From Fen-178 sp963722575 (lineage in GTDB: Bacteria; Acidobacteriota; Terriglobia; Bryobacterales; Bryobacteraceae): a DNA stretch of 64,000 nucleotides. Position numbers and translations under genes: made by a program. The stretch covers positions 1,426,001 through 1,490,000 of the forward strand of contig CAVRNR010000022.1 in assembly GCA_963722575.1 (NCBI GenBank), given 5' to 3'. The notes under the pieces were generated by a model. The model was not told the DNA's origin and ran no database searches. It worked only from the letters and a program-made list of their open reading frames with translations. Shown here one piece after another: positions 15,951 to 24,830 of the stretch (positions within the stretch are counted from its first letter, which is position 1; the number at the start of each line of letters is the position of its first letter).

Positions 15951-18878
15951 CTACTGCACCGCGATGTTGACCTGGTTGCTGTGCGCGAGGTCCACCGACA
16001 TGAGGAGCGGCTGCACGCCGGGGGCGATCCCCGCGGGCACCTGCACGTTCACCTGGTAGAGTCCCAAAGAGCCGGGCGACAGGCCGCTGTAGACCGGCTC
16101 GACCGGCGTAGCGCCAATGAACACGATAGGGGTGAGAACCGTTTCCTGGAGGCTGCCCACGGTCTGGGTGGGACCCAGGCCGGTACAGTAAATCTCGATG
16201 TAGTCGCCGGCGTGGACCGGAGTTGTGAGGGCGCTCACTCCCGTCCCGGAGTGCAGCACTCCGCCGGAGAAGATGCCGGGCTGGACGGCCACGACGTTGA
16301 CCGTGGCGCTGGCCTTCGCGCCGGACGGGGTCGCCACCGTGAGCGTGGCGCTTCCTTGCGTCGCGCTCTGTGGGACGTAGAAGTTGATCTGGGTATCGCT
16401 CACGTAGAGTAGCGGCAGCGCGGTTCCGTTCAACAGCACCTGCACACCGGCGGTCTGGCCGCCCGCGAGGTTCGCGCCGTAGATGGTCTCAAAGGCGCCG
16501 GCCGCGACGCCGCTCGCCGATGACGCCGCATTCACGACAGCAGTCACCACCGGCGCGGCGCTGCCGGCGTTCAGCGTGAGGCCGACCGAGGACAAGCCGC
16601 CGACCGCCAGTTGCAACTGGTTGGACGCGGCCGGGCCCGGCGTCCAGGTGAACGTTGCCTGGCCTTGAACGTCCGTGGTGGCTGCCGCCGGCGTCGCGCT
16701 ACTGCCCGCTGACGCCGTGGCCACGATTTGCGCGCCGGGGTACGGCACATTGTTGGCGTCAGTGAGGCGCACCACAATCGGAGCGGGCAGGGGACCGGCG
16801 GAAGTCGCAATCTGGTGATCGCCGGAAACGGCCACCAGCTTCAGCATCGACGCATCCGCCACCTGCACGCGGGCGAAGGCGGTCTCATAAGAGGGGTCGC
16901 TGGGCGTGGCCAGTACCTCCTCCACTCCCGCTTTCAGGCCGGTGAAGGTGAAGGACGCGCTGGTGGCGCCGGCCGGAATTTTGACGGAAGTGGGCAGTTG
17001 CGCGTTATTGGGAGGCTCGAACTGAACGGTCATGTCGCCGGATGGCGGCGCTTCGAGCGTGAGGGTCGCGGTCCCACTTCCGCCTGCAATCACGCCGGCG
17101 TTGGGGTAGAGCGAGAGTTTCATGCTGCGCTTCAAGCTAGTGTCGGCAACCGCGTTACCCGAGGAAGCCACCTGGTCGTAGAACACTTCAAACTGCTGCC
17201 GGTAGGTATCGATCTGCGTCAGGTCGTCGGTGGAAGGCTGCGATCCCTGCGCCACCACCAGGATGAAAGCGAAACGGAAACGGCGCTGCGCGACGGTCGA
17301 ATCGGGAGTGCGCCGGCCTTCCACCTGGATGATGTCGTTGATGCTGATATTCCGCCGCTCGCCATCGAAGGGGATTTCAGGAATGGGGTGCCACAGGGGC
17401 GAAATGGAAGAGGGGTAATCGGTGACCAGGAACGTATCCGGAACTTGATCGGGCGGGCGGAAACCCATCAGGTATTGATCCAGCGGCGAGTAGTCCTGCA
17501 CCGTATTGGTGGTCATGAAGCGCGGCGAAACTCCTTCGCCGTAGTCCGCAATCCGCTCGCCTTCGAGCAGCGAGGCTTCCGAATCGTAGACGAAACTCCA
17601 GTGCACTCCCCCATAGCCAAGCATGGGCTGCAACGAGGGGTTGCTCGGATCGGTGACGCTGGCGAGCGCCAAAAACAGGTGACCGGCTTCATGGGCCAGC
17701 AGGGTAAGCGGCGTGTCGCCCGATGGAACGCGCGCGGCCACAATTCCAACGGGATTCGGCGGGTATTCGCTCAACGGTCCCATGTTCATGAGCGATTGCA
17801 GCCGCGATGCCGATCCATACTCCTGGCCGGCGTCCTGGACGGGATATCCATACCCCGTGCCGCTCGAGCGCACGGTGCTTTCATACGCCACAGCCCCCGG
17901 CATCGAGGGAATGTCCATGTTGTTGTAGATCACCAGGTAGTCGTAGGCGTCTTCGTGGGTCTGGTAGAACTGCTGCGCCACGGTGACGATGTCGATGGCC
18001 AGGGTTTCGCCGAAGCGCTCCGCCACCGTGGCGGAATAGTCGCCGCTGGGATCGGTCCGGAAGTCGACCAGCGTGGTGGAGCCTTGCAAGTTGCCCGGTG
18101 CGATGCCGACCACGGCGCTCGAGGCGCTGATGCCGGCATAAGAAAACTGTATGCGGCCGTCGGGGTAGAGCCTCACCTGAAAAGTCTGCGGGGGGCCCGT
18201 GCCGTACTGCGAGTATTCCGGCACGTTCACCCAGCTCACCACCACGCGCGTCGAATCGGAGAATACGCGCACACCGCCCGCGGTCTGGGCGGGATTGAGG
18301 TCGTCGAACAGCGGCGAGATGCGCGGCGGCCCGGCGGTCATGCGCCCCAGGGAACGGTCGGTGGAAGCGGAGTCGCCCACCGTAAAGGTGAGGTTGCCAT
18401 CGGAGTTGACCCACACCTGGTTATAGGTGGCGCCAAAAAACGGGAAGGCGAAAGGCAAGCCGGCCAGGCGGGTGTCGTCGTCATCCAACGCGGCCAGCGG
18501 CGTGCCTTGAGAGGCCGCGGCGGAATCGTAGCCATTCTGCGCCACGGAATAGCTGTACTGGGCGGCATTCGGCGCGGCGGGCGTGAACGTCAGCGTGTTG
18601 TTGTCGAGGTCGAACTGGTTCATGCGTTCCACCACGCCGCCAGTGTCTTCGATGACGGCAATGTCGCCGATGTCGCGGTTCGCGGAAGGAGTGGCGTCCG
18701 CCGGAGCCGCCATCGGCTTCAGCCGGCGAGCGGCGCGCGCGCGCAAAGCCTGCCGATGGAGGAACAGCGTTTCGTTGGGGGTTTCCCGGGTGGTGCCGCA
18801 AGCGGAGACGTCGTGGCGCGCCCAGACCGGCAGGACGAGGCAAGCGAAGATTAACGCAAACGGCCCGAAACGGCGCAT
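15951..18878 (-). CDS. Secreted protein with a zinc-peptidase-like HEAGH motif and a Solibacter-type C-terminal domain
   Basis: A protein of about 975 residues with a signal peptide (FALIFACLVLPVWA, cleavage near 20). Residues 100-280 are beta-rich, resembling a domain found in secreted adhesins. Around 396-400 lies LLAHEAGHLFLAL, an HExxH zinc-binding motif. Residues 640-760 look like Ig-like or invasin-type repeats (LTLEAPPSGD; VVRLTDANNVPYPGA). The last 200 residues carry the domain I know as TIGR03437 (VNAASSASGVAAGAFETIYG; YCTGLGPTQTVG; SNQVNIAVQ end). It is probably an extracellular protease or matrix-binding protein, with the third zinc ligand unassigned. The ATG at 18878 precedes a clear signal peptide; the frame above it is not coding. 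Confidence 0.8.
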   Translation of the reverse strand: MRRFGPFALIFACLVLPVWARHDVSACGTTRETPNETLFLHRQALRARAARRLKPMAAPADATPSANRDIGDIAVIEDTGGVVERMNQFDLDNNTLTFTPAAPNAAQYSYSVAQNGYDSAAASQGTPLAALDDDDTRLAGLPFAFPFFGATYNQVWVNSDGNLTFTVGDSASTDRSLGRMTAGPPRISPLFDDLNPAQTAGGVRVFSDSTRVVVSWVNVPEYSQYGTGPPQTFQVRLYPDGRIQFSYAGISASSAVVGIAPGNLQGSTTLVDFRTDPSGDYSATVAERFGETLAIDIVTVAQQFYQTHEDAYDYLVIYNNMDIPSMPGAVAYESTVRSSGTGYGYPVQDAGQEYGSASRLQSLMNMGPLSEYPPNPVGIVAARVPSGDTPLTLLAHEAGHLFLALASVTDPSNPSLQPMLGYGGVHWSFVYDSEASLLEGERIADYGEGVSPRFMTTNTVQDYSPLDQYLMGFRPPDQVPDTFLVTDYPSSISPLWHPIPEIPFDGERRNISINDIIQVEGRRTPDSTVAQRRFRFAFILVVAQGSQPSTDDLTQIDTYRQQFEVFYDQVASSGNAVADTSLKRSMKLSLYPNAGVIAGGSGTATLTLEAPPSGDMTVQFEPPNNAQLPTSVKIPAGATSASFTFTGLKAGVEEVLATPSDPSYETAFARVQVADASMLKLVAVSGDHQIATSAGPLPAPIVVRLTDANNVPYPGAQIVATASAGSSATPAAATTDVQGQATFTWTPGPAASNQLQLAVGGLSSVGLTLNAGSAAPVVTAVVNAASSASGVAAGAFETIYGANLAGGQTAGVQVLLNGTALPLLYVSDTQINFYVPQSATQGSATLTVATPSGAKASATVNVVAVQPGIFSGGVLHSGTGVSALTTPVHAGDYIEIYCTGLGPTQTVGSLQETVLTPIVFIGATPVEPVYSGLSPGSLGLYQVNVQVPAGIAPGVQPLLMSVDLAHSNQVNIAVQ

Positions 18879-19258
18879 GGCTACTACTAGTGATATTCTC
18901 TCATGAAGCCCCGGCAGGCCGGGGACGTGGACATAGGCGTTAAGACAAGATTGCCAAAACCGATCTCGCCCGATCGGAGTGCATGCCTGAGAGCGACCGT
19001 GCTTTCCCACAACGCAACGTTTGCGTCCCGCCAAGCCGGATGGTTGGTGGGAAGGGCTGTTATCGCCAAGAATCGCCGCAGGCGAGAACGGCGCTTCCCC
19101 GATGAGCCGACACTACAGCCATGCGGATCAGGTTCAAGCTTGCACCTGCGGAAATCACCCCTTTTCGAGTGGCCGACGATCCTGGATTTGGCGGAGTTCG
19201 CCGGAGCACTGGGTAACGCTGTGATACTCTTTTTTGTGATGCGACGAGAGTGCGCCAG
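18879..19258. other. Gene-free stretch before an HU/IHF remnant
   Basis: I see no credible gene here. A hairpin with a 6-bp stem and 4-base loop (18909-18924) sits about 30 bases upstream of the secreted-protein start, in its leader. The rest has mixed composition with no convincing promoter or structured RNA. It also forms the upstream region of the broken HU gene at 19259. Confidence 0.4.
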
Positions 19259-19458
19259 ATGACCAGGGCCGATCTGGCCGAAGAGGTTTACCAAGCCATT
19301 GGGATGCCCCTGAAGGAATCCGACATCGTCGTGTGCACCATATTCGTCCTGGCCCTGCGATCCGGCGACAAAGTTGAAATCTGCGGATTCGGAAGCTTTC
19401 ACACCAAGCGAGCAAGGAACTTCGCGAACTGGTTGATGGGCTGAAAGTCAACGCCTGA
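19259..19458 (+). pseudogene. HU/IHF-family DNA-binding protein, internally deleted and frameshifted
   Basis: From the ATG at 19259 the frame reads MTRADLAEEVYQAIGM, then LRSGDKVEICGFGSFHTKRA, a good match to the first 52 residues of HU/IHF proteins (about 95 aa). In the same frame it then runs into an unrelated tail and stops at 19444. In the next frame, from 19414, the DNA encodes KELRELVDGLKVNA and stops at 19458, which is the normal C-terminal helix of such proteins. So roughly 27 codons covering the DNA-gripping arm (the RNPKTG region) are gone and the frame has shifted. A terminator-like hairpin follows at 19499. It is unlikely to make a functional DNA-bending protein. Confidence 0.75.
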
Positions 19459-19498
19459 AAGGGGGCCAGCGTGATAGAATTTCGCGGCTCCCATGAAC

Positions 19499-19528
19499 CC
19501 CGGATCAACACTGTTATCCGGGTTTTGT
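19499..19528 (+). terminator. Probable intrinsic terminator after the broken HU gene
   Basis: A 7-bp perfect stem (CCCGGAT, 19499-19505, with ATCCGGG, 19516-19522) is followed directly by TTTTGT. It lies 40 bases after the ancestral stop of the HU-like gene and fits its transcript. Confidence 0.6.
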
Positions 19529-19821
19529 ACGAGTGCCCGACGATTGGGGTATGGCGTCTTAGCGACGACGGGCGAGCACGGTACTGAAAGTGGCCGGCGC
19601 TCGCCGCAACACGCTCTAGTCCGTGAAGGCCGGTTCGGCGGTGGCAGTTCGATTCGCTCGCCGCTCTTATCGTCCTGGTTCGACACCAAAACGGCCTTGC
19701 GGCTTGCCACTGGCTGGCGCCCAGGTAGAAGCGGCCAACCTACTCAGTTCGGGATGGGAGCATGTCGGGGGCAAGTGACTCCTCTGGCGAATATCCCCTC
19801 ATAGTCGCGGCTAGAGTGCCT
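19529..19821. other. Stretch without a supported gene
   Basis: Together with the terminator this is 363 bases between the HU remnant and the hemerythrin gene. An open frame at 19493-19804 has no recognisable content. No tRNA or known RNA fold was found by eye. Confidence 0.4.
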
Positions 19822-20307
19822 TCAGGGGGCAGATAGCCGACTGTCAAACTTTCTCATTTCAATGGCTAGACGGTCCTGGTCTTCGGTGGTAAGCCGGCTC
19901 TCAGCGAGGCGGAACAACTGATCTTCTTCTTCTATGATGTGGTGCTGAATAAAATCGTGGAGTTGTGTGCCGAACAGGCGAAGTTCGTTCAGCCAGCGAG
20001 ATTCGGGAGTCGGCGGCGGATCTGACAGGAGTTCTCCAATGTACTGCTCCACTTCGCGAACCTCCTCGTGCTGCCGGTCCATTTGCGCCAGCAGATCGGG
20101 AAACGCCGGCCGTAAGCTCGGGTAGAAGATAACCTCCTCTTTCTCGAAGTGAATCGAGGACAGGCGTCGAATGTCGTGGACGGCCGCCTGCACTTCAGGA
20201 ACCGATTCAGGCCCGGCACGCCGCAACGCGGTGAGAAGGCGGTCAATATAAGTCTCCATCTGGCGGTGGTCCGCACGGAGACACTCACACGCAGAGGCTG
20301 GCGTCAT
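19822..20307 (-). CDS. Hemerythrin HHE-domain protein
   Basis: A 161-residue all-helical protein with the metal-ligand pattern of hemerythrin-like domains: DHRQMETYIDRL (first His), IHFEKEEVIFYPSL (His and Glu), DRQHEEV, and HDFIQHHIIEEEDQLF. It would bind a di-iron centre and O2 or NO, a role reported for such proteins in nitrosative or oxidative stress. It is the last gene of a three-gene operon, 18 bases after the cupin gene, which follows ldh. The neighbourhood (NO reductase, RIC and NnrS genes) points to an NO-related job. Confidence 0.82.
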   Translation of the reverse strand: MTPASACECLRADHRQMETYIDRLLTALRRAGPESVPEVQAAVHDIRRLSSIHFEKEEVIFYPSLRPAFPDLLAQMDRQHEEVREVEQYIGELLSDPPPTPESRWLNELRLFGTQLHDFIQHHIIEEEDQLFRLAESRLTTEDQDRLAIEMRKFDSRLSAP

Positions 20308-20325
20308 TGGAGGACCCTTTCAGGT

Positions 20326-20673
20326 TCAGGATCGAATCATCGTGAGAATCATCTTGAACCGCTTGAGCGCCTTGAGCGCATGCGGCTGGCCGGCGGGCAT
20401 GAGAATCATCTCCCCGCCCTGCAACTGGTGTGGCTGGCCACAAATCATAATTTCGGCATCGCCTTCCACCATTTGCACCAATGCGTCGAATGGTGCCGTG
20501 TGCTCGCTCAAGCCCTGGCCTTCGTCGAAAGCGAAGATTGTCACGTTGCCAGTAGGCTTCTTGACGATCTCGCGGCTGACGACCGCGCCGTCCTGGTAGT
20601 TCACCAACTCGGCGGCCTTCGCGACTTCGGCGCCGGAGAGTCCTTTGAGTTTAGGGGCGGTTTCTGGTTGCAT
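20326..20673 (-). CDS. Small single-domain cupin protein
   Basis: About 115 residues from the ATG at 20673, forming one cupin barrel: GLSEHTAPFDALVQMVEGDAEI as motif 1 and GEMILMPAGQPHALKAL as motif 2. The metal-binding His of motif 1 (SEHTAPF) and the motif 2 His (PHAL) are present, but the pattern is degenerate compared with cupin dioxygenases. The substrate is unknown. Cupins of this size are often found beside stress and redox genes and may bind a metal or small ligand. It starts 25 bases after the ldh stop and ends 18 bases before the hemerythrin gene. Confidence 0.78.
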   Translation of the reverse strand: MQPETAPKLKGLSGAEVAKAAELVNYQDGAVVSREIVKKPTGNVTIFAFDEGQGLSEHTAPFDALVQMVEGDAEIMICGQPHQLQGGEMILMPAGQPHALKALKRFKMILTMIRS

Positions 20674-20698
20674 AGCGTTACTGCCTTTCTGTTTCAGT

Positions 20699-21670
20699 TT
20701 ATGATGCGACCGCCAACTCAAGTTGTTCGATAGCTTCCCGCAAGATGGTAGCGGATTTCACGAGGGCGCTCTGCTCGTCGGGTGGCAAAGTAACCTGCAT
20801 AACCCGCTCAACGCCATTCCGAGAGAGGATGCAAGGAACCCCCAAACTCACCCCGTTAAGGCCGAATTCCCCTTCCAGCACCGATGAAACAGTGAGCACT
20901 CCATATTGGTTGCGCAAGATGGCCGCGGCAATTCGCGTCAGGGCCAGGCCGACTGCGAACCAGGTGGCCCCTTTGTAATCAATGATGTGATAGGCGGAAT
21001 GCTTCACTTCGTCCGCGACTTTGCGGCGGGCTGCCTGCCAGTCGTCACATTTCAAACACAGGCGGCAAAACTGTTCGATGGGCATGCCGGCCATGTTCGT
21101 CATGGACCAGGCGGCAAATTCACTGTCCCCGTGTTCACCTAGGATGTAAGCATGGATATTATGCACATCCACTCGGCAGTGCTGGCTCAATAAATGACGG
21201 AAGCGCGCGCTATCCAGGACGGTGCCGGACCCGATGATGTGTCCGCGCGGCCAGCCGGACCGTTTGTGGGCGACATACGTCAGGATGTCCACCGGATTGC
21301 TCACAATCAAAACGACGGCCGGTGACTTCTGGAACACGATTTCATCAATGATATCGTGGATGATTTTGACGTTTCGTCGCAGCAGATCCAGGCGGGACTC
21401 GCCCGGCTGCTGTTTGGCCCCGGCCGTAATCACAATCATGCGCGCATCCGCATAATCCGCCGCCTGGGCTTCACGGATCTGGACGGAGGGGAAGAAGGCT
21501 TGGCCATGAGCCAGATCGAGAACCTGTCCAATGGCCAGTTCATGATTGGCATCGCGCAAGGTGATCTCATCGGCCAAACCACTCTGGGCCAGCGTGTAGG
21601 CAAAAGTGGAACCCACCGCTCCGGCGCCAACAATCACAACCTTTCTTGGTCTCCAAGCGTCATCACTCAT
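20699..21670 (-). CDS. ldh: L-lactate dehydrogenase
   Basis: A 323-residue NAD-dependent dehydrogenase interconverting pyruvate and L-lactate. It has VVIVGAGAVGSTFAY as the dinucleotide fold, the active-site loop AGAKQQPGESRLDLL whose Gln marks lactate rather than malate specificity, SNPVDILTYV, SGTVLDSARFR with the substrate Arg, and LGEHGDSEF with the catalytic His near residue 180. It is the first gene of the ldh-cupin-hemerythrin operon. A 14-bp palindrome about 60 bases upstream matches one in front of the RIC gene, so it may be NO-responsive. Staphylococcus aureus has an NO-induced Ldh1 that restores redox balance when respiration is poisoned, a useful parallel. Confidence 0.9.
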   Translation of the reverse strand: MSDDAWRPRKVVIVGAGAVGSTFAYTLAQSGLADEITLRDANHELAIGQVLDLAHGQAFFPSVQIREAQAADYADARMIVITAGAKQQPGESRLDLLRRNVKIIHDIIDEIVFQKSPAVVLIVSNPVDILTYVAHKRSGWPRGHIIGSGTVLDSARFRHLLSQHCRVDVHNIHAYILGEHGDSEFAAWSMTNMAGMPIEQFCRLCLKCDDWQAARRKVADEVKHSAYHIIDYKGATWFAVGLALTRIAAAILRNQYGVLTVSSVLEGEFGLNGVSLGVPCILSRNGVERVMQVTLPPDEQSALVKSATILREAIEQLELAVAS

Positions 21671-21725
21671 TTATGTTCCGCAGTTGCTTCCTTTCAATGC
21701 TAGAGCAACTTGCCGCGTGCTGTCA

Positions 21726-21739
21726 GTGACCGAAGTCAC
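21726..21739. promoter_or_regulatory. Candidate Crp/Fnr-type operator upstream of ldh
   Basis: A perfect palindrome GTGACCGAAGTCAC centred about 62 bases before the ldh ATG. It matches 12 of 14 bases of the site at 25553-25566 in front of the RIC gene. The half-site TGAC contains the TGA core expected for a regulator whose recognition helix reads E-x-x-S-R, as the neighbouring Crp/Fnr protein does. Confidence 0.6.
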
Positions 21740-21855
21740 AGTTCGCTCGAATCGGTCAATCAGTTGCAAAGCCGTCTCTCGGGCATCGCAGCCCATTTGC
21801 AGAGCCTGCTCGAACACCGCGCGCCAGGCAAACGCCTCTCGGTGTGGTGCAGCCT

Positions 21856-24150
21856 TCACGCCGTGGCATGGAGATCCCTTTTCCACACGCTGCGCAACGC
21901 GCCGAGCGTGATGGGCAGGACGCCGGCGAATAGGAAGATCGTGTCCCCCACCATGCGCAGCCATTCCAGCTTGTGGTAGGCGCCGCCCATCAGGAATGTC
22001 AGGCGGCGCGCGTGCCAATACCCGTGGGCGATGGAATCCCAGAGCTGGATTACCCCTCCGGGGAACAGATCCAGGACGATCATGAGCGCGAGGCCCACAT
22101 TGAGGCCCCAGAAGCCCACGCGGACGAACTTCTCCGTCCCCTTCCATGTGGCGTCGGATTGCATGGCCCTCAAGCAGAAGACCAGGACTCCCAGGGCCAA
22201 CATCCCAAAGACACCAAACATTGCGGCATGTGCGTGATTGGCCGTGAGCGTCGTGCCCACCTCGAAATAGGACACGATCGGCAGGTTGATCAGGAAACCG
22301 AAGATCCCCGCGCCGACGAAGTTCCAGACGCCCACGGCCATGAGGAAGTAGATGCACCACTTCTGGCCCCAGGCGAGGTCTTGGCCGCACTTGGAGCACT
22401 GCGCTTTCCTCAGCTTGATGAAATCCCAGGCGTCCAGAGTCAGAAGCGTCAGAGGGACAACTTCCATGGCGGAGAAGCACGCCGCCAGGCCCATGTTGAG
22501 CGTGCCCTGGCCGGTGAAATACCAATGGTGGCCGGTGCCGATGATCCCGCCGGAGAGATACAGGATGGCGTCCAGATAGATCAGGCGCGTGGCGGTCCTG
22601 GTGCTGACCACGCCCATCTGGTAGAACATGATGGCCACCAGCACCGTCGCGAAGAGTTCGAAGAACCCCTCCACCCAAAGATGGATGATCCAGAAGCGCC
22701 AGTTGTCGATGATGGTGAAATTGGTGTGGGGGCCATAGAAAAGGGCGGGCAGGTAGAAGACGGGGATGGCCACGGCTGCGTACATAAAGAGCGCGGACAG
22801 TTCGCGCTTGTCGGGGATCTTGAAGGCGGGCTTGAGCGCCCGAAACATCAAAAACAGCCAGAAGACAAGGCCAACGACCAGCATGAGCTGCCAGAACCGC
22901 CCGAGGTCCAGGTACTCGGAACCCTGGTGCCCGAACCAGAACCAGAACTGCCCCAGCTTGTCGTTGATGCCGAGCGACTCGCCTGCCAGGCTGCCGGCGA
23001 CCACTACCACCAGTGCCCCAAGAAGCGCGTAGACACCGGTCCTCTGGTGTTTAGGCTCCCCGCCGCCGACCCACGACGCCAGGAAAAGGCCGCCGCCCAC
23101 CCAAGCCGTCGCGATCCAGAAGATGGCGAGCTGGAGGTGCCACGTGCGCGCCAGGTTGTAGGGAAGCCAAAGTGCGATGTCGAACCCGTAAAAGGCTCCT
23201 GTCTCCACGCGATAGTGGGCGAGCAGGCCTCCCAGGAATGATTGCGCCAGAAACAGGAGGGCCACGGCGCCGAAGTACCATCCCGTAGCCCACTGGCTGG
23301 GCGTGAGCTTCAGAGTGGGGGGAGCAAAGTGCATAAAATGGGCGCCGGCAACCTCGCCCTCGCCCTTCCACCCCAGGTAGTCGAACCTGCCGACGACGAA
23401 GAGGATCACACCCAGCCCCGACAGGAGCGTGATAAGACTCAAGGCGCTCCAAACATAGGCGTCTGTGGAAGGACGGTTTCCCACGTGGGGCTCGTACGGC
23501 CAGTTGTTGGTGTATGAGTAATCTTTCCCAGGGCGATTCGCCGTTGTGGCCCAGGCTGCCCAAGCGAAGTAGGCGGTCAGAGCTTTACGCTCCGCTGGGT
23601 TTTGAATGTAGTTGGCTGGCAGGCCGGGAGCGGCATCCTTCCTGGTGAAATACTTGCTCCATTCGGGAAGCTGCGTGCGGTAGGCCGCCACCTCGCCTGG
23701 CGAAAGCCGGAGAGTCCGCAAGGCCGGGTCGTACCGATTCTCCTTAAGCACTGTAATCGTCCGCGCGGCTACCACGCTCCGCTCGTCCGGCGAGAGCTGC
23801 GCAAAGAGCTTGCCGTACTTCTCGGTCGCGGTCGTGTCCCGGGTCACCTCGCTGAGCCGATGCAGGTACTCCGCGCTGTAATCGGGACCCAGGTAGGCCC
23901 CATGGCCCCAAAGGCTCCCATGCTCCATGAGACCGTACTTGAGGAAGACCTCCTGGCCCTTTTGGATGTCGGCTCCTGTAAACACCGTGGCACCGGCTCC
24001 ATCCACCGCCTGCTCGGGGATGGGTGGAGCATTTGTGTAGGTCAGGACCGTTACGCACGAGAGAATGGAGAAGCCGGCGATCATCACAAGTATGGCCGAG
24101 TGTCTCCACCATGGAGAGAGCCGCGTAGCATCGGCAGACGTGTCGATCAT
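21856..24150 (-). CDS. norZ: Quinol-dependent nitric oxide reductase (qNOR)
   Basis: About 764 residues with about 14 membrane helices and the N-terminal extension that distinguishes single-subunit quinol enzymes from cytochrome-c-dependent NorB. It reduces 2 NO to N2O at a haem b3/FeB site. The NorB signatures are present: HLWVEGFFE (FeB His and the conserved Glu), GTGHHWYFTG (FeB His pair) and TANHAHAAMFG (haem ligands). The ATG at 24150 follows AAGGGG; a TTG at 24165 is less likely. It is divergent from the Crp/Fnr gene, across about 680 bases. Electrons would come from menaquinol, in line with mqnD in this window. No copy of the 14-bp operator was seen upstream of it. Confidence 0.92.
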   Translation of the reverse strand: MIDTSADATRLSPWWRHSAILVMIAGFSILSCVTVLTYTNAPPIPEQAVDGAGATVFTGADIQKGQEVFLKYGLMEHGSLWGHGAYLGPDYSAEYLHRLSEVTRDTTATEKYGKLFAQLSPDERSVVAARTITVLKENRYDPALRTLRLSPGEVAAYRTQLPEWSKYFTRKDAAPGLPANYIQNPAERKALTAYFAWAAWATTANRPGKDYSYTNNWPYEPHVGNRPSTDAYVWSALSLITLLSGLGVILFVVGRFDYLGWKGEGEVAGAHFMHFAPPTLKLTPSQWATGWYFGAVALLFLAQSFLGGLLAHYRVETGAFYGFDIALWLPYNLARTWHLQLAIFWIATAWVGGGLFLASWVGGGEPKHQRTGVYALLGALVVVVAGSLAGESLGINDKLGQFWFWFGHQGSEYLDLGRFWQLMLVVGLVFWLFLMFRALKPAFKIPDKRELSALFMYAAVAIPVFYLPALFYGPHTNFTIIDNWRFWIIHLWVEGFFELFATVLVAIMFYQMGVVSTRTATRLIYLDAILYLSGGIIGTGHHWYFTGQGTLNMGLAACFSAMEVVPLTLLTLDAWDFIKLRKAQCSKCGQDLAWGQKWCIYFLMAVGVWNFVGAGIFGFLINLPIVSYFEVGTTLTANHAHAAMFGVFGMLALGVLVFCLRAMQSDATWKGTEKFVRVGFWGLNVGLALMIVLDLFPGGVIQLWDSIAHGYWHARRLTFLMGGAYHKLEWLRMVGDTIFLFAGVLPITLGALRSVWKRDLHATA

Positions 24151-24830
24151 GGTATGCCCCTTCAATTGTTTCGGGGATTTTCAGGCTTCCAGCCCTCATG
24201 GCAGAGGACCCCATTGGCGCAATCAGGAAGCAATCCACCGAGGCCAAAATATTGCTTGACTCGGATGAGACCAAACTTCATTTTCAGACCTCACGATCTG
24301 CAATCGTATACGCTTGCGCTTCTGCCTCAGAAAACGTTGCCGTCCCCTTGGACATATTCGTGAACCGCCTCTACGTAATCGAGAATTCTCATTTTGGACC
24401 ACCGGATTCTATTCAGTCTACACCCAGCCGCCATCCTTCGATCCTGTGAGCTGCAATGTTTCCTCTTTGATGTACCAGACCCACAGGGGCCGCAAGTCCG
24501 GATCTGAGCGGCGGCAAAGCGCTGTCAAGGTTTTCGACAGTCCGCCCCGGTCTGACGCTCATCTCCTCGTACGCCGTTTGGGGGGCCTCCAGATCGGGTT
24601 TGTGGTGGAAAGGAGCGGTTTCCGGGCACCCGGCGACACGACCGGAGTGCAGAGCGGCGCTTCCCGATCACCGTTTCCGGTCAGCCACTCTATCGTTTGC
24701 CCACACAATCCGCCGGGTCGGAACGCCCACGGCGCCAAAGCTGCTTGTGGCATAATTTCAGACATTAATCAACTCCGAGCCGGCGGCTAGACGCCGCTCG
24801 GGTCTGGGGCGGAGAGGCACAGGCTCTATA
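24151..24830. other. Long divergent gap between qNOR and the Crp/Fnr gene, with a possible gene remnant
   Basis: 680 bases without a supported gene. An open frame from an ATG at 24198 begins MAEDPIGAIRKQSTEAKILLD and runs about 83 codons, but only its first 30 or so residues read like protein, so it may be a decayed gene. Near 24749 there is a GGCATAAT that could be a -10 element for the regulator gene, with no convincing -35. The gap must hold at least two promoters. Confidence 0.4.

Noticed and set aside
16728..18854. A 708-codon open frame opposite the secreted HEAGH protein, and a similar one opposite qNOR (21973-23241)
   Set aside because: High-GC shadow frames, rich in Arg and His, with no recognisable domain. 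The opposite strands carry well-supported proteins.
19017..19032. GGGACGCAAA on the minus strand, like part of a cyclic-di-GMP riboswitch
   Set aside because: The other conserved blocks of that riboswitch are missing on both sides.
19635..19680. tRNA T-arm-like GTTCGATTC
   Set aside because: The flanking bases do not pair and no acceptor stem or anticodon arm can be drawn.
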